Positions 9,579 to 17,909 of a DNA stretch of 60,609 nt are shown piece after piece. Both the position numbers and the translations under genes were made by a program. The DNA is from a bacterium (lineage in GTDB: Bacteria; Babelota; Babeliae; Babelales; UBA12409), in contig JAKANL010000007.1 of NCBI GenBank assembly GCA_021823685.1, forward strand, positions 1 through 60,609. The letters are read 5' to 3'. Each line of letters starts with the position of its first letter. Position 1 is the first letter of the stretch. Below the pieces are notes generated by a model. It did not search any database, was not told the DNA's origin, and saw nothing but the letters and a program-made list of their open reading frames with translations.

Positions 9579-9908
9579 ATGTCAGTCAAATTACGTTTAG
9601 CTCGTATTGGTACAAAGCATGTACCGATGTTTCGCGTTGTTGCGATGGATTCACGCAAGAAGCGCGATGGTCGTTTCTTAGATAACTTGGGAACCTATAA
9701 CGCTGCAACCGGCGAATTGATCCAGTTCGATGGCGAACGCTTCAATTACTGGCTTTCACAAGGTGCCGTTTCGAGCGATATGGTCAAGAAGATCTTTAAG
9801 AAGTTTAAGACATCTGGTTTGAGCGCCAAAACGCCAAAGGCTGTAGCGCCTGTTGAGGTTGCTGTCGCCGAAGCTGAAAGTGCGCAAGAGCCCGTTTCTG
9901 CCGAGTAA
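9579..9908 (+). CDS. rpsP: 30S ribosomal protein S16
   Basis: MSVKLRLARIGTKHVPMFRVVAMDSRKKRDGRFLDNLGTYNA; Ala/Glu-rich C-terminal tail. Confidence 0.95.
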   Translation: MSVKLRLARIGTKHVPMFRVVAMDSRKKRDGRFLDNLGTYNAATGELIQFDGERFNYWLSQGAVSSDMVKKIFKKFKTSGLSAKTPKAVAPVEVAVAEAESAQEPVSAE

Positions 9909-9933
9909 CTCTGCAGACGGCGTTGCCGTATTC

Positions 9934-11226
9934 ATGAATAATATATCGATAGTTACTCTTTTCCCTGCTCTTTATGAGCCGTTTTTGAGTACGAGTCTGA
10001 TCGGCCGTGCTCAGGAAAAGGGTGATCTGTGTATTACGCTACAAAACATATTAGCCTTATGTGCGCCCAAAGAACGTCCGGATAGCCCTACCTACGGTCC
10101 AGGCGCTGGCATGCTTCTGCGCCCGGAAATTATTGAACGGGCGATTAAAACACATGAAGAACGCCTGGGGCCGGCGTATAAAATCTTTTTCTCGCCGCAT
10201 GGTAAAAAATTAACTCAAACCATGCTCAAAGAATTTGCCCGTACATTGCTGGAGAAAAAACATATCATGCTTTTGCCCGCGCGTTATGAGGGCATGGATG
10301 CGCGCGTTGAGGAAGAATACGCTGACGCCATTATTTCGGTCGGTGATTTTGTGCTCATGGGCGGCGATATACCAGCCATGACACTTTTGGAGGGTATGTT
10401 ACGCTACGTTCCCGGTGTTGTGGGACGTGAAGAATCCGTTGAGCAAGATTCATTTAGTGGGCCACTGGTCGATTATCCTGAATATACTGAGCCGCTTGAA
10501 TGGCATGGCAAACGCGTTCCTGATATCATCCGATCGGGTAATCACAAAGAAATTGCGCAGTGGCGGTATCGTCAAGCCCTTGAGCGGACCGTTTATGGCC
10601 ACTTTGATTGGTTGCGCACTCATCCGATATCCGATGGCTTGCGCGACGACGCGCTTGCTGCGATGCCAAAACATTATGTTGCCCTTATGCACGATGGCGT
10701 AAAATTGAAAGATGGCCGCGTGGGTACCAGTTCGGTTACGTCGATTGATTTGCACGATATTGCCCGTTCATGCTGCACCTACGGCATCGAACAGTTTTTT
10801 GTGGTAACGCCGCTTAAGGATCAGCAGACCATCGTGCGCACATTGATGGATTTTTGGTTAAACGAAGGGCTGCAATATAACGCGCATAGATTTCAAGCAA
10901 TGCAGCGTGTGGTGCTCATTAATCAGCTTGATGAGGCTATCGCGGCTATCGAAAAAACAACGGGATTAAAGCCGCTTGTTATTGGAACGTCAGCGCAATC
11001 GCATGATGGTGTGCCGATGGTTAGTTATAGCGATCAGGCCATAGTGTGGAAGCACAAACGTCCGGTCTTAATTCTTTTTGGAACCGCTTTTGGCATGTCG
11101 GATGCTTTGATTGGGCGTTGCGATTATCTCTTTCCAACGATTCAGGGCTTTTCAGCGTTTAACCATCTTTCAGTCCGTTCGGCGGCAGCGATTGTTCTTG
11201 ATCGTTGGTTATCCCATGGGCGGTAG
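9934..11226 (+). CDS. trmD: tRNA (guanine-N1)-methyltransferase TrmD fused to a second SPOUT-like RNA methyltransferase domain
   Basis: N-terminus ISIVTLFPALYEPFLSTSLIGRA, GPGAGM, LLPARYEGMDARVEEEYADAIISVGDFVLMGGDIPAM. The extra ~190 aa (RVGTSSVTSIDLHDIARSCCTYGIEQFFVVTPLKDQQ...GTAFGMSD...HLSVRSAAAIVLDR) looks like the TrmD-associated SPOUT protein seen as a separate or fused domain in other bacteria. Confidence 0.9.
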   Translation: MNNISIVTLFPALYEPFLSTSLIGRAQEKGDLCITLQNILALCAPKERPDSPTYGPGAGMLLRPEIIERAIKTHEERLGPAYKIFFSPHGKKLTQTMLKEFARTLLEKKHIMLLPARYEGMDARVEEEYADAIISVGDFVLMGGDIPAMTLLEGMLRYVPGVVGREESVEQDSFSGPLVDYPEYTEPLEWHGKRVPDIIRSGNHKEIAQWRYRQALERTVYGHFDWLRTHPISDGLRDDALAAMPKHYVALMHDGVKLKDGRVGTSSVTSIDLHDIARSCCTYGIEQFFVVTPLKDQQTIVRTLMDFWLNEGLQYNAHRFQAMQRVVLINQLDEAIAAIEKTTGLKPLVIGTSAQSHDGVPMVSYSDQAIVWKHKRPVLILFGTAFGMSDALIGRCDYLFPTIQGFSAFNHLSVRSAAAIVLDRWLSHGR

Positions 11227-11245
11227 TTGAGTAGTTATTTTTAAG

Positions 11246-11274
11246 TTGTCACTTTATCGATTTTGGGCTAGAAT
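11246..11274 (+). promoter_or_regulatory. Candidate sigma70-type promoter upstream of rplS
   Basis: TTGTCA-N17-TAGAAT, 50 nt before rplS. Confidence 0.5.
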
Positions 11275-11323
11275 AATAGTATCTAACGATTTTTTTGCGA
11301 TATTTGATTGAGGATGGGCGCGC

Positions 11324-11743
11324 ATGAGAGCCGAAAAATTAACATCAGAGACGATATTGAATCTTGGAGTAACCGAACGCAATTTTCCTGATTTTCGCGT
11401 GGGGGATTCCATTGCTGTGTACCAATTGATTACCGAAGGTGATAAAGAGCGTATACAAATTTTTAAGGGAGATGTGATTGCGATTCGTCACAAAGGGGCT
11501 TCGGGCACCTTTGTTGTTCGCAAAATCGGCGCGCATAACGTCGGCGTCGAACGCGTTTATCCCTATTATTCGCCAATCATTAAAGAAATTAAGCTTATTC
11601 GCCGTGGCAAATCTCGCCGCGCCAAAGCCTACTTTATGCGTGATCGCGTAGGCAAATCGGCCCGCTTTGATGAACAGTTGTATCGTGGCGAAGGCGAACA
11701 AGAAGTTTCTTCAGCACCCGAAGTTACTGAATCTGCCGAATAG
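11324..11743 (+). CDS. rplS: 50S ribosomal protein L19
   Basis: FRVGDSIAVYQLITEGDKERIQIFKGDVIAIRHKG...VGVERVYPYYSPIIKEIKLIRRGKSRRAKAYFMRDRVGKSAR. Confidence 0.95.
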   Translation: MRAEKLTSETILNLGVTERNFPDFRVGDSIAVYQLITEGDKERIQIFKGDVIAIRHKGASGTFVVRKIGAHNVGVERVYPYYSPIIKEIKLIRRGKSRRAKAYFMRDRVGKSARFDEQLYRGEGEQEVSSAPEVTESAE

Positions 11744-11754
11744 TTTCCAAAAAT

Positions 11755-12156
11755 ATGAAGAAAATTGCACGCTATCTCGTCCTCATTTTGTTAGGGGCGG
11801 CGGGATTGGTTTCGTGTGCGAAAAGGGCGAGTGTTGCTGCGCGTAAGCGTGATGGCCGTGAGTGCGAAGCGCGCATGAACGATCTGGCCATGCCGGTCGG
11901 GTGCAAGCTCATCTGCGACCAGATCTTTGCCAATACCGTTGCCTATTCGACGCAACGTTATTCAACGCATGAATTGATCAAGTTTTATGTGCCAGAAATG
12001 GAACGGCTGGGTTGGAATTTGATTGGGTGGGTGGAAAATACGCAAGCTACGATGGTTTTTGATAAACCACGCAAAATGTGCGTGATTTCCATACGCAATT
12101 TAGCAAAAAATGGCCGGCTTGCTCGTATCGATACGATCATCAAGCCGGCGTATTAA
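11755..12156 (+). CDS. Predicted lipoprotein of unknown function
   Basis: Signal plus lipobox-like MKKIARYLVLILLGAAGLVSC; 133 aa. Confidence 0.65.
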   Translation: MKKIARYLVLILLGAAGLVSCAKRASVAARKRDGRECEARMNDLAMPVGCKLICDQIFANTVAYSTQRYSTHELIKFYVPEMERLGWNLIGWVENTQATMVFDKPRKMCVISIRNLAKNGRLARIDTIIKPAY

Positions 12157-12186
12157 ATTATCCTTCTTCTTTTTTTAATTCACACC

Positions 12187-12921
12187 TCAATCTACGTCAA
12201 CTGGTTGGGTCGCCAGAGCCGATGCGGTGCCGGTAGGTTGCCCGAGCTCACGCGCACGCTGTGCGGCAAGAAGGTCGAGTTTTGGCTCGCCTTTTTCGGG
12301 TTGCTCACCAGAAGAGCCTGCTCTTTCAGGGTAGTTAACGTTTTGTTCTACACTGACCGATGGTGCTGGCGCATAACCGGGGTAACCATTTGGTCCATAA
12401 TAACCTGCATAATAGCCAGCATAACCGGCATAACCTAAAACGCCTGCGCCGAGGAGCCAAGGCCACATATTGGCGTACCAAGGTACGCCGACAACTACGT
12501 TACCAGCCCAGCCTCTATTCCAATCATGATGATGCCCATGATCATGGCCGTGATGCCCGCGCCCATCGTGGCCGCCGCCACGTCCATCATGTCCAGGGCC
12601 TCTGCCACCGCCGCGACCGTCGCGTCCAGGACCTCTTCCGTCGTGGCCAGCGCCACGTCCCCCAGGTCCAACATGGCTAGCCCCACGTCCACCGGGGCTG
12701 ACGTGTCCGGGGCCCTTGCCTCGGGGCGTCGCTCTGCCGATATTTCGTGTTCCGGCACCTCTCATTGAACGGCCAGCGCTCATTGATCGTCCATAACCGC
12801 CGCCGCGGAAACTAGCACCACGACCGCCGCCACCAAAGCTGCGGCCACCGCCACCGCGGGCAATGAGTGCCAGCGGTGCGACAATGGTCAAAAGCGCTAA
12901 TACCACAGTGCTTTTTTTCAT
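12187..12921 (-). CDS. Predicted secreted Gly/His/Arg-rich low-complexity protein
   Basis: Signal MKKSTVVLALLTIVAPLALIARG; repeats such as GRGPGHDGRGGGRGPGHDGRGGGHDGRGHHGHDHGHHHDW followed by a Gly/Tyr-rich hydrophobic segment; SD ggagat before ATG. Confidence 0.7.
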   Translation of the reverse strand: MKKSTVVLALLTIVAPLALIARGGGGRSFGGGGRGASFRGGGYGRSMSAGRSMRGAGTRNIGRATPRGKGPGHVSPGGRGASHVGPGGRGAGHDGRGPGRDGRGGGRGPGHDGRGGGHDGRGHHGHDHGHHHDWNRGWAGNVVVGVPWYANMWPWLLGAGVLGYAGYAGYYAGYYGPNGYPGYAPAPSVSVEQNVNYPERAGSSGEQPEKGEPKLDLLAAQRARELGQPTGTASALATQPVDVD

Positions 12922-12933
12922 GATTGATCTCCT

Positions 12934-13143
12934 TCAATAATCCTGGCCGTAATCGCCGGGCTGATTGTAACCATCGTCGTAATAGCCATCATCGTAATGG
13001 CGATCACTACTGGCGGCAGCTGCGCCAATCGCGGCACCGGTAAGAAGACCAATGCCAATACCCGCTCCTATGCCGCCGCGAGCGGCAAGCGCACCGGGAA
13101 CGGTTATGATAAAAATAATTGATGCTATCAGCGATTTATTCAT
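12934..13143 (-). CDS. Small secreted glycine-zipper-like protein
   Basis: MNKSLIASIIFIITVPGALAARGGIGAGIGIGLLTGAAIGAAAASS... with DDGYYDDGYNQPGDYGQDY tail. Confidence 0.6.
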   Translation of the reverse strand: MNKSLIASIIFIITVPGALAARGGIGAGIGIGLLTGAAIGAAAASSDRHYDDGYYDDGYNQPGDYGQDY

Positions 13144-13144
13144 G

Positions 13145-13438
13145 TTATTGCTCCTCTACTCCCTGAGAACGGCGTTCACGGCGATATTCATGTCGCGATT
13201 TATTACGCTTCTTACGTTGTTCTCTGCGTTGGTGTTTTTTCTCGTAACGTTCACACTTCCATGCAGGCCGTTCACCGCGCTCACATTGATGTTTGTGACG
13301 TTCATGCCCAACGACAGTGCCGGTGACTACTGCCGCTGCAGCAAGCCCTCCCCACACGGCGGCGGCCCCAGCATTTGCTTTTTGTATTGGAAGCATCAGT
13401 GGAACAAGTAATAATAACAGGATAATCAACTTATTCAT
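13145..13438 (-). CDS. Small secreted protein with Ala/Gly hydrophobic segment and basic tail
   Basis: MNKLIILLLLLVPLMLPIQKANAGAAAVWGGLAAAAVVTGTVVG then KKHQRREQRKKRNKSRHEYRRERR. Confidence 0.6.
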   Translation of the reverse strand: MNKLIILLLLLVPLMLPIQKANAGAAAVWGGLAAAAVVTGTVVGHERHKHQCERGERPAWKCERYEKKHQRREQRKKRNKSRHEYRRERRSQGVEEQ

Positions 13439-13471
13439 TGAATTCTCCCTTTTATTGATTAAATACATATG

Positions 13472-13681
13472 TTAAAAACCAAAACCAACTGAGATTCCCG
13501 CCCGAGGACCATAAGGGCCATAATAACCGTAAGGTACGCCAAAACCTAAGCCAAAAGCTGGGCCAGCATACGGTCTCCAATAAGGGCCACCATAATACCT
13601 CCTGCCGCAGTTGTAGCAGCCGCCAAAGAGCGCACTGCCAACGCACATGGTCAACAGCGCAAGTAACAGTATCTTTTTCAT
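13472..13681 (-). CDS. Small secreted Gly/Tyr/Pro-rich protein
   Basis: MKKILLLALLTMCVGSALFGGCYNCGRRYYGGPYWRPYAGPAFGLGFGVPYGYYGPYGPRAG. Confidence 0.6.
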   Translation of the reverse strand: MKKILLLALLTMCVGSALFGGCYNCGRRYYGGPYWRPYAGPAFGLGFGVPYGYYGPYGPRAGISVGFGF

Positions 13682-13888
13682 ACTCAAACCTCCATTTTAT
13701 CACCTATATATCAATTACCAGCATACCAAGTCTTGATTTCAATAAGCAATAATTTTAGAAATAAATTTAAGGCTTTGTTTCGCTGTGAGATTTTTGGGTG
13801 GTGTCTGCCCGGGTGTTGTAAGATACCGCGAGCTGTTGCGCTAGACGTGCATAAAAAATCGATTAACGGGTTGCTGTGTACGCCCAGT

Positions 13889-14302
13889 TTAAACTGGGGG
13901 GCAGCAGAACGGCCCATTGTCCACCCGCTTCGTTTGCAGGGTGCCTTCCGGACAGCATGCATCAGTTGGTTTTGACGGGCAATCCATACAACAAGCTACG
14001 CGCATCGGGTCCCTGTCATTGCCGGTGGTCCAGAAGTCGAGCGATGTTGTGATTGGGCAGGCCGGTTGGTTAAAAGCTTTCAAGATTTCCTGGTCGGACA
14101 AGCCGCTTACCATCATGTTGAACGCATGTTGTTTTTTCCCTTTTACGGAAACACTATCGTTTGTGTTGCTGATATCACGCTTTACACACCAGCGAAAAGG
14201 AGATTTTCCGGCACGGCCTCTCATAGTCGGCAACCATTCGGCGACCGACATGCTTGCTGTCGCTAGTGCTGTTATTGTAATAAGTGCTGCGATTCTTTTC
14301 AT
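13889..14302 (-). CDS. Predicted secreted Cys-rich protein (paralogous module with 14509-15099)
   Basis: MKRIAALITITALATASMSVA signal; WCVKRD...EILKAFNQPACP...ACCMDC...ACCPEG...FCCPPV. Confidence 0.65.
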   Translation of the reverse strand: MKRIAALITITALATASMSVAEWLPTMRGRAGKSPFRWCVKRDISNTNDSVSVKGKKQHAFNMMVSGLSDQEILKAFNQPACPITTSLDFWTTGNDRDPMRVACCMDCPSKPTDACCPEGTLQTKRVDNGPFCCPPV

Positions 14303-14449
14303 ATCTTGCCCCATTTTTACAAAAACCTATAACCTTTATATTATTTATTTTGCCATGAGGGCTTTAATGAAAGCAATATATTGGTGTTTGTTGCGAATTA
14401 AAATTATTTTTCTCGTTTGGGCGGATCTGAGGTCAGTGTGAGTGGGCTC

Positions 14450-14486
14450 AAAATAGAGGGCCCCGTGCGTGAGCCCTCTATTTTTT
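14450..14486. terminator. Rho-independent terminator-like hairpin (potentially bidirectional)
   Basis: AAAATAGAGGG-ccccgtgcgtgag-CCCTCTATTTTTTG. Confidence 0.6.
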
Positions 14487-14508
14487 GAAATTAGATTTGG
14501 TTAGTCAA

Positions 14509-15099
14509 TCAAATAAGCGTTGGACAGCACGTGATATTGCTGTTTGGGGTTTTTGTTGGGGTAAGGCCCGAGGGACATGATTTGCCCGCTAGCTCTACGA
14601 TCTCTTGCGCGCTCTTACCAGTCAATGCCCACAGGGGTTTTGCATAAGTAACTGTTTGCGTTGCTGATTGGGTGCTTGCGGGGTTGGGCTCATGTGGTAG
14701 TTTCGGTAGTCTTGCCGACATCCTTAAACCGGATACCGGTGCCGGTGGTGGTGTAGCAACAACTTCTTTCTGGATACCTACCGTGTCGTCGCGGTTCATT
14801 AAATTGGTGCAGGTGCAGCAGTAAACATGGCCCATATGTTTATCAGCTGCTACCGCGTAATTGCTTGGGCAAGGGGGTTTGTTGAATACTTGTAGCGTAT
14901 AATCTAGGTCGTGACTGCGTAGGAATTGGTATGCCGTTCTGGGCTGGCCATTATAAGTTATCTGATCTTCGCCGGCTATGCGGCGGACGCACCATTTTTC
15001 TTCGTTGACGTTGTCTGGGCGGATCCAATCAGCTTTCAATGGCGCCAAATTTCCTGCGGTCAGCGCGGCTACGGCGACTATGAGTGAAACATTCTTCAT
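14509..15099 (-). CDS. Predicted secreted Cys-rich protein
   Basis: MKNVSLIVAVAALTAGNLAPLKA signal; WCVRRIAGED...VFNKPPCP...YCCTC and a second EIVELAGKSCP...TCCP. Confidence 0.65.
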   Translation of the reverse strand: MKNVSLIVAVAALTAGNLAPLKADWIRPDNVNEEKWCVRRIAGEDQITYNGQPRTAYQFLRSHDLDYTLQVFNKPPCPSNYAVAADKHMGHVYCCTCTNLMNRDDTVGIQKEVVATPPPAPVSGLRMSARLPKLPHEPNPASTQSATQTVTYAKPLWALTGKSAQEIVELAGKSCPSGLTPTKTPNSNITCCPTLI

Positions 15100-15202
15100 A
15101 TCCTTCCTCCATTTTGAAAAACGTAAAACTTTTACACTATTGAGTGTACCAGAATGGCGTGAGCGAAAACAATAGTTTTTATTCTAATGTGAATTAAAAT
15201 TA

Positions 15203-16591
15203 TTATTCGAGTTCAAGCAATTCGGGAATCTGATACACTTTTCCCGCGCCCAAGAATAAAACCAGATCACCTGGTTGTGCATGTTCTTTGACGTTGGCAA
15301 TGAGCTGAGCAAAATTGCTATCGAGCGGTATATATGTGGCAGCAAATCGCGGTTTGCGCTGCGCAAGATCTTCAACGAGCCGCTGGCTCGTCACGCCTTC
15401 AATGGCCTCTTCGCTCGCCGGAAAGATATCCGTTAGCACAAGCGTATCGATATTACTACGCATAAACGTATCAATAAAATCGTTCCACAATAGATGCGTG
15501 CGGGTGAATCGATGCGGTTGAAAAACGACGTGAACGCGTCCTTTGGCCCGTTTACGTGCAACGGAAAGTGTGTGCGCAATTTCGCATGGATGATGGCCAT
15601 AGTCATCAAAAATTTCTGCACCGTGGAATTTGCCGTGATACGAAAAGCGCCGCTCGACACCCTGAAATGTTGCGAGTGCTTGGGCAATATCACCAAAAGA
15701 AAGCCCAACATCCAACGCGAGTGCCGTTGCACCGAGCGCATTAAGCAAATGGTGCCGTCCTGCGATAGGGATCATCAATTTGCCCAGCTGTTCACCGCGC
15801 ATATACACGGTGCACGTTGAATGTTCTGCGAGCAACTCAATATCACGCGCATATACCGTTGCCTGATCGTCTAAACCATAGGTGATTGTGGCGATATCGG
15901 GTAGGGGAAAAAGTGATTTGATCACGGGGTCATCAAGGCACACAATTGCTTTGCCGTAGAAAGGGAGCTGGCAGAGAAATTGTTTGAATGTGGCGATAAT
16001 ATCAGGCAGATCTTTGTAGGTATCCAAATGTTCCAGGTCGATATTGGTAATAACGGCCCACGTTGCCGGCAGGCGCAAAAATGATCGATCGCTTTCATCG
16101 GCTTCTGCCACAAGCAGTTGTCCACTTCCCGCGTGGGCATTATCATCAATATTTTTCAGGTGTCCACCGATAACAACGGTTGGATCTTGATTTGTTTGCA
16201 ACAAAATATGCGCAATAAGCGACGTTGTTGTTGTTTTGCCATGTGCGCCGCTTACCGCAATGCTGTATTTGGTTCGCATGAGTTCGGCAAGCATAACCGA
16301 TCGATGAATGGTGCGCTTTCCTGCCGCTCGTGTGCGAGCTAACTCGGGGTGATCAGTGTGGACTGCTGTTGAATACACAACCACGTCGATAGATGGATCA
16401 TGGCATGCCACTGAATCATGGCCGTGGCTTATGGTACAACCAAGCTTTTGCAATTGTTTGACACTTTTTTGCTCAAGATCTAGATCGCATCCGGAAATAC
16501 GGTAGCCCTGAGCGGCAAGGACTTTGGCGATACCACTCATGCCGATACCGCCAATGCCCATAAAATGTATATGCGTGTTTTTGTTAAACAT
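15203..16591 (-). CDS. murC: UDP-N-acetylmuramate--L-alanine ligase
   Basis: IHFMGIGGIGMSGIAKVLAAQGYRISGCD; AVSGAHGKTTTTSLIAHIL; EADESDRSFL; VFQPHRFTRT; LGAGKV. Confidence 0.95.
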   Translation of the reverse strand: MFNKNTHIHFMGIGGIGMSGIAKVLAAQGYRISGCDLDLEQKSVKQLQKLGCTISHGHDSVACHDPSIDVVVYSTAVHTDHPELARTRAAGKRTIHRSVMLAELMRTKYSIAVSGAHGKTTTTSLIAHILLQTNQDPTVVIGGHLKNIDDNAHAGSGQLLVAEADESDRSFLRLPATWAVITNIDLEHLDTYKDLPDIIATFKQFLCQLPFYGKAIVCLDDPVIKSLFPLPDIATITYGLDDQATVYARDIELLAEHSTCTVYMRGEQLGKLMIPIAGRHHLLNALGATALALDVGLSFGDIAQALATFQGVERRFSYHGKFHGAEIFDDYGHHPCEIAHTLSVARKRAKGRVHVVFQPHRFTRTHLLWNDFIDTFMRSNIDTLVLTDIFPASEEAIEGVTSQRLVEDLAQRKPRFAATYIPLDSNFAQLIANVKEHAQPGDLVLFLGAGKVYQIPELLELE

Positions 16592-16597
16592 GTATTT

Positions 16598-16951
16598 TTA
16601 AAGTGCTTCGCGTAATTTGATAAGTTGTGCGCGTATTTTTTTCAATTTTTTATGTGTTTCAGCGAGTGCCAAACTGCTCGATTCTAACGTTGTTTTGTAT
16701 GAACCAACAAATTCTTGCGGATTATTTTTGAGCACTTTTTTCGCGCCCTCAATGGTGTATTGTTGGCTATAGAGTAAATTTTTAATCTTATCGAATGTTT
16801 CGAATTCTTTTTGTGTGTAAAAGCGTTGTCCTCCCATGGAACGGTGCGGTTTAAGATTAAACTCTTTTTCCCAAAAGCGGATAACAAACCGCTCTACGCC
16901 AATCTTTTTGGCCAATTCTCCAATTCTAAAGTGAGCACGCTGCATGCGCAT
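16598..16951 (-). CDS. MerR-family transcriptional regulator
   Basis: FRIGELAKKIGVERFVIRFWEKEFNLKPHRSMGGQRFYTQKEFETFDKIKNLLYSQQYTIEGAKKVL. Confidence 0.85.
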   Translation of the reverse strand: MRMQRAHFRIGELAKKIGVERFVIRFWEKEFNLKPHRSMGGQRFYTQKEFETFDKIKNLLYSQQYTIEGAKKVLKNNPQEFVGSYKTTLESSSLALAETHKKLKKIRAQLIKLREAL

Positions 16952-17135
16952 GGTACCATCCTTTTTGTTAAACTCTTTGTGTATGTTTATCTACCAAAAT
17001 TCTACCACATTTTCTATTTTTTGCTAAAATCAACCGTAAGAACCGTCTTTAGGAAATATTTATAATTTTATTGCTTTTTTAATTTCACATATGCAATACT
17101 CTTGAGGGGGGGAGGGGATTGATCAAGGAGGTTGT

Positions 17136-17741
17136 ATGAAACGTACGTTGAATGCGGTGTTTGTGCTTTTAACTGTGGTATTGCTCGTGGAGGCCGGGGT
17201 ATTGGCAGGAGAGAGAGTGCACCAGCAGCGCCGATCGTTACGTGAGCATAAAAAATATCATTGTGTGGTCGGTGATCTTGGCAAAGTGGGTAAGAATATG
17301 GCCATTAACCCGCAAAAGGCTTTTGCGACGGTGAGTGGTCCGCGTGGGCGGGAGGTGCTGGAAAAATGCCGAGATGCCTTTTATCCACAATGGAATAAAT
17401 GGGTAAGCCCTGCCAACAACAAGGATGCCGTGCACGTAACGCTGACCGCTGTGCGTGAGCACGATAATAAGGTCAGTGCGAAGAAAACCTATCGATTAAC
17501 GCAGTATATGTGCGGGCACGTTCCGCAGGCCAAAAAAGTACGCGGTCGGTTGACCCAGGATCAAATGAGCGAGTTGAAGCGACTCAACGACGGTGTTTTT
17601 CTAGCGCAGAAACCCGCTGAGGCTTACGATCAGTGTGCATGCAAATTGATGCGCGGCAAAGCTGTTGCAGGAAAATCGAAGCACGATGTTATGAAAGATC
17701 GTATGATCGTTGATATTGGCGACCGTATGCGCGTGCGCTAA
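17136..17741 (+). CDS. Predicted secreted hypothetical protein
   Basis: Signal MKRTLNAVFVLLTVVLLVEAGVLAG; SD aaggagg 5 nt upstream of ATG. Confidence 0.7.
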   Translation: MKRTLNAVFVLLTVVLLVEAGVLAGERVHQQRRSLREHKKYHCVVGDLGKVGKNMAINPQKAFATVSGPRGREVLEKCRDAFYPQWNKWVSPANNKDAVHVTLTAVREHDNKVSAKKTYRLTQYMCGHVPQAKKVRGRLTQDQMSELKRLNDGVFLAQKPAEAYDQCACKLMRGKAVAGKSKHDVMKDRMIVDIGDRMRVR

Positions 17742-17753
17742 AAGCCTTCTATG

Positions 17754-17785
17754 AAAAATCCCCGGAAAGTTCCGGTGATTTTTTT
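17754..17785 (+). terminator. Rho-independent terminator
   Basis: AAAAATCCCCGGAA-ag-TTCCGGTGATTTTTTT. Confidence 0.7.
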
Positions 17786-17909
17786 ATTCTCTTCATAACC
17801 GTAATGATCCGCGCTTTATTTGAGTGTTTATGGCTTGTGTGATACACTTTGAACAGTCTTATTCTATGATGTTTTCTTATCTTTTTTTCGCGTAAAGGAT
17901 TTTGTTGGT

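Noticed and set aside
12205-12768. Plus-strand ORFs 12205-12438, 12360-12680 and 12526-12768
   Set aside because: Antisense to the Gly-rich secreted gene; long frames are expected opposite GC-rich low-complexity codons and have no signal, SD or domain support.
17136-17741. Third member of the WCV...CP Cys-rich family
   Set aside because: The HCVVGDLGK...KAF...EVL segment aligns only loosely and lacks the CP and CC signatures, so it was not included in that family.
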